This document shows, in pieces, positions 7,838 to 12,141 of a stretch of DNA of 12,141 bases. The notes below the pieces were generated by a model that saw nothing but the letters and a program-made list of their open reading frames with translations, was not told where the DNA came from and did no database searches. The DNA lies in assembly GCA_002482775.1 (NCBI GenBank), contig DLGQ01000098.1, positions 1 to 12,141 of the forward strand, read 5' to 3'. The position numbers and the translations under genes were made by a program. The first letter of the stretch is position 1; the number at the start of each line of letters is the position of its first letter. The DNA is from Flavobacteriales bacterium UBA7690 (GTDB lineage Bacteria; Bacteroidota; Bacteroidia; Flavobacteriales_F; PHOS-HE28).

Positions 7838-8251
7838 CTAAATGCGGAAGACGCCCAGACCGGCCTGGGCGCCCAAGGCGATCAAGCGTGGCGGACCATG
7901 CCCGTTGTAGGTAGGGCTCGTGGTGATCCCCCTGGGGAGCACAAGCTCCGTAGCCAATACCGCCGGGACCGCGATGCTCACTGCGGTGTAGTTCAACAGC
8001 GCAACAGGTTCGTACGCACTGTTCGCCGGAGCGATCTTCGAGAACTCGCAACACTGCGGGCTTACGCTATGCTCGGCAGGCATGTCCTTCTGCGGGGCAC
8101 AGGTGGCAGGCGTGTACCACGTAACCGCCGTGCGGCCGGACACCAGGCAATCCATACGGAACATCGGCGGGCACAAAGCGACCACCAAGACCCACGCTGC
8201 GGCCAGCAATGCTGCGGCGGAGCGTAGGTGGGAAAGGCGGAAGGTGCTCAT
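7838..8251 (-). CDS. Small Cys-containing membrane/secreted protein, HYC_CC_PP-like
   Basis: 137 residues from the ATG at 8251 (MSTFRLSHLRSAAALLAAAWVL); a TTG start at 8272 is possible but weaker. Residues 1-28 are a basic-then-hydrophobic signal or membrane segment. The mature part contains FRMDCLVSG, a further Cys in PATCAP, a CC pair in SPQCCEF, a second apolar stretch (VALLNYTAVSIAVPAVLA) and GPPRLIALG near the end. The order xxC ... CC ... PP followed by a hydrophobic tail matches the Bacteroidota HYC_CC_PP family, with MDC in place of HYC. Members often lie beside metal-transport genes, as here, but no biochemical role is established. Four cysteines outside the membrane segment suggest metal binding or disulfides; this is inference. 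Confidence 0.7.
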   Translation of the reverse strand: MSTFRLSHLRSAAALLAAAWVLVVALCPPMFRMDCLVSGRTAVTWYTPATCAPQKDMPAEHSVSPQCCEFSKIAPANSAYEPVALLNYTAVSIAVPAVLATELVLPRGITTSPTYNGHGPPRLIALGAQAGLGVFRI

Positions 8252-8384
8252 TGAGGCGGTGAACCTACGCAAGATGTTCAGGGAGCTTGAACGCTATTAA
8301 CAGCTTTGTGGTATTGCTACGCCGTCAAGATCCAGGGTTTTCCAGGATCCAGCAGCGGTGCCGCATTAGTGGTTTCCGAGAAGC

Positions 8385-8567
8385 CTACTTGCGCGTCAGG
8401 GCCATTCCGCACTTGGGGCACTTGTCACCTTGCTTGCCGGTGACTTCCGGGTGCATGGGGCAGGCATAAGTGGCATCGGCGGAACCGGCTCCGGACTTCT
8501 GCGAACCGCAAGAGGCGAAGGTGGCGCTGAACGCGGTAGCGATCAGCAGGGTCGTGAGCAAGCGCAT
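8385..8567 (-). CDS. Short lipoprotein with a single heavy-metal-binding domain (HMBD)
   Basis: 60-residue lipoprotein. Residues 1-19 are a signal peptide with lipobox FASC-G; Cys20 would be lipidated. After a short Gly/Ser linker, one HMBD fills residues 33-57: YACPMHPEVTGK then CPKCGMAL, the same module as in the two-HMBD lipoprotein near 2400. Little exists beyond the domain, so it is essentially a membrane-tethered metal-binding patch, probably a periplasmic Cu/Ag sequestering or delivery element for the downstream exporter (inferred from context). The ATG at 8567 is well placed for the signal peptide. It is the first gene of the minus-strand cluster; 133 bases separate it from the HYC_CC_PP-like gene, so a separate transcript is possible. 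Confidence 0.88.
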   Translation of the reverse strand: MRLLTTLLIATAFSATFASCGSQKSGAGSADATYACPMHPEVTGKQGDKCPKCGMALTRK

Positions 8568-8805
8568 GGTCGTTGGGTGTTGTGGCGATGAGGCATCAAC
8601 TTTCGTGCGACAGGTGTTCTATGCGCAGCATCTCACATAGCTCTTGGCTTTTCCAATGCGAGGATCAAAGGGACGGGGAGATCCTTCCCCGAGTTGCGGC
8701 GCTGTTCCTCCAAAGATCCCGAAGTATGCCTTCCGACTCACCTTAGCCTGTATATCGCCGACGATGAGGTATGGGGCTTGTAGCTCGTACCAAAACTGAA
8801 CGAGC
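8568..8805. promoter_or_regulatory. Divergent intergenic region between the HMBD lipoprotein and DUF305 genes
   Basis: 238 bases between divergent starts, so promoters for both directions should lie here. I see no convincing Bacteroidota TTG/TAnnTTTG promoter pair. The one visible structure is a 6-bp inverted repeat, CGGGGA-GATCCT-TCCCCG (8674-8691), a possible operator or weak stem. No regulator gene (MerR, CsoR, two-component) is present in the window. The minus-strand frame crossing this region has no family features. Confidence 0.35.
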
Positions 8806-9297
8806 ATGGAACATACGCAAGAGCCGCACACAAAGGGCCAGGCATATAGTGCACAGATGTACAAGAAGCTGGCATGGATGCTCTTGCTCTCCTTCGTGGT
8901 CATGTACGTGTTCATGTACGCCATGGTGGACAAGCTGGCCAACGTCGTCCCCAACGTGAACCAGTTCTATATGGCTGGGCTAATGACCATGCCGATGCTG
9001 ATCATCGAGATCCTGGTCATGGGTGGGATGTACATGAACAAAAGGCTGAACCGGGTTCTCTTGGCCTCTGGTGCTGCGGGGGCACTCGTTTTCTTCTTAT
9101 GCATCCACAACCAGGTAGGCGTGGGCGATCGCCAATTCTTGAGGTCCATGATACCCCACCATGCGGCAGCGGTGTTGATGGTGGAAGAAGCGGACCTCGA
9201 AGACGCGGAGATCAAGGAACTCGCCAGGAACATCATCACCAGCCAGAAAGCGGAGATCCAACAGATGAAGGACAAGCTGGAGGAGTTGGACAAGTAG
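8806..9297 (+). CDS. Membrane protein with C-terminal DUF305 domain
   Basis: 163-residue inner-membrane protein. Three hydrophobic helices lie at about 22-41, 54-76 and 84-101, rich in methionine (FVVMYVFMYAM; GLMTMPMLIIEILVMGGMYM). The C-terminal 55 residues are a DUF305 domain: FLRSMIPHHAAAVLM (111-125), then VEEADLEDAEIKELARNII and an amphipathic Lys/Glu/Gln helix to the end. SMIPHH and the downstream Met/Glu positions are the conserved helical-bundle residues of DUF305; some family members bind copper. The start at 8806 gives a His-containing hydrophilic N-terminus like relatives of this length. It is transcribed divergently from the metal-efflux cluster. A metal-resistance role is inferred from family and neighbourhood. 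Confidence 0.9.
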   Translation: MEHTQEPHTKGQAYSAQMYKKLAWMLLLSFVVMYVFMYAMVDKLANVVPNVNQFYMAGLMTMPMLIIEILVMGGMYMNKRLNRVLLASGAAGALVFFLCIHNQVGVGDRQFLRSMIPHHAAAVLMVEEADLEDAEIKELARNIITSQKAEIQQMKDKLEELDK

Positions 9298-9370
9298 CAC
9301 GGGCGGCGCCTGTCAACCGTAGACCTCGGGTCGCATAGGAACCGGTAGGTTTGGGCAAGAACCATTCGGC

Positions 9371-10618
9371 ATGCCCCCCGCGCTCCTTCCCATCATCCAG
9401 CAGTTCAAGGCCGATCCCGCGTCGGTCTACAACACCTGGTTCATCAACAACGAGGAGCGGCTGAAGGCTTTCCGAAGCATACGGCGTGGGGTGATCGGGG
9501 TGGTGGAGGATATCAAAGCCGGGCGCTTCGGCAGCGACTTCAAGGGGAGTTCACTGGAGTTCGTGCTCACCTGCATCACGGAGCAAAAACAGGTGTTCGA
9601 GGGGGCCGCGCATCCCTTCTACTGGAAGCCCAAGTTGCGGATCCCGGACATCTACGAGAACGACACGAACAAGCGGCATTTCGCGCTGTGCTTGGAGCGG
9701 GTGCTCAACGCCACGAGCGAGGATGCCATCATCAAGGCCATTGTGGAGCTTGACTCCCACCGCATCAAGGGCCTTGGGCCTGCGGTGGCGAGCATCCTCT
9801 ATTTCCTGCACCCCACGCTGGTGCCGCCGTGCAACACGGCCATCATGAACGGTTTCAACTTCCTGTTCACCGACAAGAAGAAGCTAGGCTCCTGGGGCGA
9901 GTATCTACGCATGCGCGAGGTGATCATGGATACCAACCGTAGCTGCACGAACGAACTGAGCCGCGACCTCGGCGCCTTCGCCGGACTTCTTTACGAGATC
10001 GGCACCCAGCGCCTGCTGGTGGGCAACGATGCCTATATCAGCGATGTGGACCGCAAGAAGATCGAAGCGCTCTCCAACAAGCGGCAACAGTCCATTGTGG
10101 AGGACCGGCAGGAGGAGAACCTGCACTCGGAGATGCAACATCACCTGCTCACCATCGGCAGGGCACTGGGCTACGACGTGATGTGCGCGCGCAACGATGT
10201 GTCGCGCTCGTTCAACGGATCGGGCTTCTCCTTCCTCTGCCTGCCCTGCCACCCCGCACTGGCCACGGACAAGGACACGGCGAACACGATCCAACTCGTG
10301 GATGTGCTGTGGTTCCAGAAGGGCACTAGCAATGTGATCGGCGCGTTCGAGGTGGAGAAGTCCACGAGCATCTACTCGGGCATCCTGCGCCTCACGGATC
10401 TCGCCTTCAGCATCGCCGACGGCGACGAGGTGTTCTACCTGATCGTGCCGGATGCGCGCGAGAAGGACGTGAGGCTACAGCTCATGCGTCCCTCGATCCG
10501 TGCGATCAAGGTGCCCATGAAATACATCCTCTTCAGCGAACTGCGCAAGAACTGCGAGGCCATCTGCAAGTTCGGGAGCGATCATTCGGTGCTGGAAAGG
10601 ATCGCGCGGGCGGTATAG
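9371..10618 (+). CDS. Uncharacterised helix-hairpin-helix plus PD-(D/E)XK nuclease-like protein
   Basis: 415 residues, no signal peptide, probably cytoplasmic; the start at 9371 lacks an obvious ribosome-binding site. Residues 133-162 read KGLGPAVASILYFLHP then VPPCNTAIMNGF, which resembles the helix-hairpin-helix of DNA glycosylase-like proteins (GLG hairpin plus an Asn/Asp-containing turn). The C-terminal half contains QHHLLTIGRALGYDV (a helix), QLVDVLWF (Asp311) and AFEVEKSTSIYSGILRLTDL (Glu327, Glu329, Lys330). The D...ExK spacing and flanking strands fit a PD-(D/E)XK restriction-endonuclease-like core. Together these suggest a DNA-acting enzyme, perhaps defence or repair. No methyltransferase, helicase or ATPase partner is visible. 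A truncated copy of its last 64 codons lies 1 kb downstream. Fold calls are by motif only. Confidence 0.8.
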   Translation: MPPALLPIIQQFKADPASVYNTWFINNEERLKAFRSIRRGVIGVVEDIKAGRFGSDFKGSSLEFVLTCITEQKQVFEGAAHPFYWKPKLRIPDIYENDTNKRHFALCLERVLNATSEDAIIKAIVELDSHRIKGLGPAVASILYFLHPTLVPPCNTAIMNGFNFLFTDKKKLGSWGEYLRMREVIMDTNRSCTNELSRDLGAFAGLLYEIGTQRLLVGNDAYISDVDRKKIEALSNKRQQSIVEDRQEENLHSEMQHHLLTIGRALGYDVMCARNDVSRSFNGSGFSFLCLPCHPALATDKDTANTIQLVDVLWFQKGTSNVIGAFEVEKSTSIYSGILRLTDLAFSIADGDEVFYLIVPDAREKDVRLQLMRPSIRAIKVPMKYILFSELRKNCEAICKFGSDHSVLERIARAV

Positions 10619-10626
10619 CGCGCTAT
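10615..10626. repeat. 12-bp palindrome across the nuclease-like gene stop codon
   Basis: ATAGCGCGCTAT is a perfect palindrome that includes the TAG stop (10616-10618). It is short with no loop or T-tract, so it is not a standard terminator. It may be chance or a protein-binding site. Confidence 0.2.
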
Positions 10627-10676
10627 GGCCTATTTTCGCATCTCCTCCTTTGAACCAACCGACCTCTGCCAACCTC

Positions 10677-11567
10677 ATGAAACGAACATCTACCCTTTTC
10701 GCCTTTGTCGCCACCACATTGGCCGCGGTCGCCCAGATCCCGAACGGGGGCTTTGAAACATGGACGAGCATGGGCGGCTACAACACGCCTGATGGCTGGG
10801 ATAACCTCAACGCCATGACCGACCCCATGAGCGTGTACACCTGCACGAAGGGCACACCGGGTAGTCCTGGTACTTCCTGCCTGAAACTGACCTCCAAGAC
10901 CGTGAGCGGAATGGGCGTGGCGCCCGGCGTCGCCGTTAGCGGCGTGGTGGACCAAACGACCTTCCTGCCTGTCTCCGGGTTCGCCTTCGATCAGCGGCCA
11001 GTGTCGCTCACTGGCAAATGGCAATACATGGCTTTCGGAGCGGACCAAGGCCACATCGCCATTTACCTCACCAGGTGGAACACGGTGACGAACATGCGCG
11101 AGACCGTGGCCTCAAAGACGCAGAACTTGAGCGGCATGGCCATGAGCTGGGCGAACTTCACGATCAATCTCACCTACACCAGCGGCGATGCGCCGGACAG
11201 TGCCATGATCGTGCTCGCGGCGAGTGGCGATTCACCTGTCAATGGCAGCTACCTCTGGGTGGACAACTTGGCCTTCACGGGCACGGTCGTAGGGATCGAA
11301 GAGAGCAGCCTGTCGCTCGCTGCCGTCAGCATCTACCCGAACCCGGTGACGGATAACCTGACCATCGACCTCGGAGCTGGGGTACACGAGGACATGACCG
11401 TGCAATTCATTGATGCTGCCGGACGGGTGGTGCGCGACATACAGATGGGAACTGTTGGCGGAACGAAGAAACTGACGGTGAACACGGCAGGTATGTCCAA
11501 AGGTGTTTATCAGGTCAAGTTCACGTCGCCGGGCTCTTCGCTTTCCACGGCATTGGTCATCCAGTGA
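10677..11567 (+). CDS. Secreted protein with T9SS type A sorting domain
   Basis: 296 residues from the ATG at 10677; an in-frame TTG at 10650 only adds a hydrophilic tail before the signal peptide MKRTSTLFAFVATTLAAVAQ. The mature protein begins IPNGGFETW and soon PDGW, the opening common to Bacteroidota secreted beta-sandwich (galactose-binding-like or carbohydrate-related) proteins. Strands and a YLWVDNLAFTG motif complete that domain at about residue 200. Residues 205-296 are a T9SS sorting domain: VSIYPNPVTDNLTIDLG, FIDAAGRVV, then GMSKGVYQVKF, ending STALVIQ. It should be exported by Sec and T9SS to the surface or medium; its ligand is unknown. It sits between the nuclease-like gene and that gene's truncated copy, with no evident functional link to either. 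Confidence 0.88.
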   Translation: MKRTSTLFAFVATTLAAVAQIPNGGFETWTSMGGYNTPDGWDNLNAMTDPMSVYTCTKGTPGSPGTSCLKLTSKTVSGMGVAPGVAVSGVVDQTTFLPVSGFAFDQRPVSLTGKWQYMAFGADQGHIAIYLTRWNTVTNMRETVASKTQNLSGMAMSWANFTINLTYTSGDAPDSAMIVLAASGDSPVNGSYLWVDNLAFTGTVVGIEESSLSLAAVSIYPNPVTDNLTIDLGAGVHEDMTVQFIDAAGRVVRDIQMGTVGGTKKLTVNTAGMSKGVYQVKFTSPGSSLSTALVIQ

Positions 11568-11572
11568 TGGCA

Positions 11573-11810
11573 TCGTCGGAACGATGAGGTTTTCCACCTC
11601 ATCGTTCCGGATGTACGCGAAAAGGATCTCAGGCTGCAACTCATGCGGCCTTCCATCCGCGCCAACAAGGTTTCCATGAAGTACCTTTTCTTCAATGAGC
11701 TGCGCAAGCACTGCGAGGTGATCTGCCGGTTGGGCAGCGACCATACGGTACTGGCGCGTATCACGCGGGAGGTGCATACGCCCGGCTCGCAGCAGTCTGC
11801 CAGGCGATGA
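11573..11810 (+). pseudogene. Truncated paralogous copy of the 3' end of the nuclease-like gene
   Basis: In the frame starting at 11583, 64 codons align without gaps to residues 352-415 of the protein at 9371-10618 (DEVFHLIVPDVREKDLRLQL versus DEVFYLIVPDAREKDVRLQL); I count 48 of 64 identical. Upstream, 11573-11582 still resembles the parent DNA but with a one-base shift, and homology ends at the stop of the secreted-protein gene. Past the parent's stop position the frame reads 11 more residues (HTPGSQQSARR) to TGA at 11808. There is no start codon or N-terminal domain, and only the extreme C-terminus is represented, so it should not be a nuclease. It is a remnant of a second paralog, cut off by a deletion or by insertion of the secreted-protein gene. 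Confidence 0.85.
11577..11609 (+). terminator. Perfect 14-bp hairpin after the secreted-protein gene
   Basis: CGGAACGATGAGGT (11577-11590) pairs perfectly with ACCTCATCGTTCCG (11596-11609) around the loop TTTCC. It starts nine bases after the TGA at 11565-11567, the right place to end the upstream transcript. It is not followed by a T-run, so it is not a textbook intrinsic terminator. It is built from the 5' end of the decayed nuclease-like copy. Confidence 0.5.
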
Positions 11811-11820
11811 CTTTGAAGTA

Positions 11821-11834
11821 GGCCGACAACGGCC
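11821..11834. terminator. Small hairpin between convergent ends
   Basis: GGCCG-ACAA-CGGCC lies in the 44-base gap between the remnant's stop and the stop of the minus-strand receptor gene, a location where a bidirectional terminator is expected. The stem is only 5 bp and has no T-tract. Confidence 0.25.
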
Positions 11835-11854
11835 GGAAGATCGGCCAATGATCC

Positions 11855-12141
11855 TCAGAAGCGGAACCGTAGTCCGCCCTGCACCGATCGCGGCATGCCG
11901 GGTCGTGCGCCAGCGGGCAGCCGCGAAGCGAGATATACCACATCGGTGAAGTTGGTGACGGTCGCGAAGGCCTCGCACCGCGTGCTGAACCGCCAGGTGG
12001 CATTGGCATCGATCACCGTGCGCGCGGGCAGCACGGTGCTGGGTGCATCGTTCTCCGCTCCGGTCACCGTGGCGGTGGAGCCCTGGTAGTTGGCGTTGAT
12101 CCCCGCACCGAAGCGCGGCGCTTCGGTGCGGGGATCAACGC
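11855..12141 (-). CDS. TonB-dependent outer-membrane receptor, C-terminal part (partial)
   Basis: The frame is open from the right edge to TGA at 11855-11857. The readable residues include RFGAGINANYQGS, then TVIDANATWRFS, EAFATVTNFTDVVYLASR, PAGARPGMPRSV, and end GGLRFRF. This is the characteristic end of a TonB-dependent siderophore/metal receptor beta-barrel, with the NxTD and R-PAGARPGxPR signatures and a terminal Phe. The substrate cannot be told from this fragment; iron chelates or copper are both possible. It converges on the plus-strand genes. The first seven or eight codons at the window edge lie in the mirror half of a perfect inverted repeat (12093-12141) and may not be genuine receptor sequence. 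Confidence 0.88.
   Translation of the reverse strand, partial: VDPRTEAPRFGAGINANYQGSTATVTGAENDAPSTVLPARTVIDANATWRFSTRCEAFATVTNFTDVVYLASRLPAGARPGMPRSVQGGLRFRF
12093..12141. repeat. Perfect 23-bp inverted repeat with 3-base loop at the window edge
   Basis: Positions 12093-12115 are the exact reverse complement of 12119-12141, separated by CGG. The repeat lies inside the receptor coding sequence and its outer end coincides with the last base of the window. An inverted repeat ending exactly at a sequence end is typical of fold-back assembly errors, though a genuine palindrome is possible. Confidence 0.9.

Noticed and set aside
8272..8384. Possible promoter upstream of the HYC_CC_PP-like gene (TTGACGG and TTAATAGCG on the minus strand)
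   Set aside because: The spacing between the two elements is about 26 bases and the second does not fit TAnnTTTG; not strong enough to annotate.
8619..8954. Minus-strand 111-codon frame in the divergent intergenic region
   Set aside because: It overlaps the start of the DUF305 gene antisense and has no signal peptide or family pattern; some Cys and aromatic residues but nothing alignable.
11232..11978. Minus-strand 248-codon frame across the secreted-protein 3' end, the remnant and the receptor
   Set aside because: It runs antisense through a T9SS sorting domain and the nuclease-like remnant and out of frame with the receptor, so it cannot be a coherent protein.
1..12141. CRISPR array, tRNA, rRNA, insertion sequence or attachment site
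   Set aside because: No regularly spaced direct repeats, no cloverleaf-like segment, no transposase or integrase motif and no target-site duplications were seen. The tandem HMBD DNA similarity is explained by protein domain duplication.

Overview
The window comes from a GC-rich member of the Bacteroidota, probably Flavobacteriales-like. Two proteins carry a signal peptide plus a C-terminal type IX secretion (T9SS) sorting domain with a YPNP motif. The metal-handling proteins are of Bacteroidota type (HMBD lipoproteins, a HYC_CC_PP-like protein, DUF305). Start codons lack clear Shine-Dalgarno sequences and some follow A-rich leaders.

Positions 1-8567, all on the minus strand, form a heavy-metal (probably copper/silver-type) handling and efflux cluster. 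Read 5' to 3' from the right it contains: a 60-residue lipoprotein with one heavy-metal-binding domain (HMBD); a small Cys-containing HYC_CC_PP-like membrane protein; a 78-residue HMA-fold protein that has lost its CxxC; a secreted M43 metalloprotease with a T9SS tail; a TolC/CusC-type outer-membrane channel; a CusB/CzcB-type adaptor with an extra N-terminal membrane-anchored domain; a lipoprotein with two HMBDs; and the first 421 residues of a CusA/CzcA-type RND pump that runs off the left edge. The protease and TolC genes overlap by one base (TGATG), and the TolC and adaptor genes by four (ATGA), so protease, channel and adaptor look translationally coupled. The adaptor, channel and pump would form the tripartite exporter, with the HMBD/HMA/HYC proteins as likely periplasmic or membrane metal-binding accessories.

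Positions 8568-8805 are a divergent intergenic region. To its right, on the plus strand, are a three-helix membrane protein with a C-terminal DUF305 domain (8806-9297) and a 415-residue protein of no established function (9371-10618). The latter combines a helix-hairpin-helix region with a C-terminal PD-(D/E)XK nuclease-like core. A secreted T9SS-sorted protein follows (10677-11567). Immediately after it lies a decayed copy of the last 64 codons of the nuclease-like gene (11573-11810), whose 5' edge is now a perfect 14-bp hairpin.

The right edge (11855-12141, minus) holds the C-terminus of a TonB-dependent receptor. The last 49 bases are a perfect 23-bp inverted repeat with a 3-base loop inside that coding sequence, ending exactly at the window edge, which suggests a fold-back assembly artefact as much as biology.

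No tRNA, rRNA, CRISPR array or transposase was seen. There is no gene-free stretch above 300 bases.
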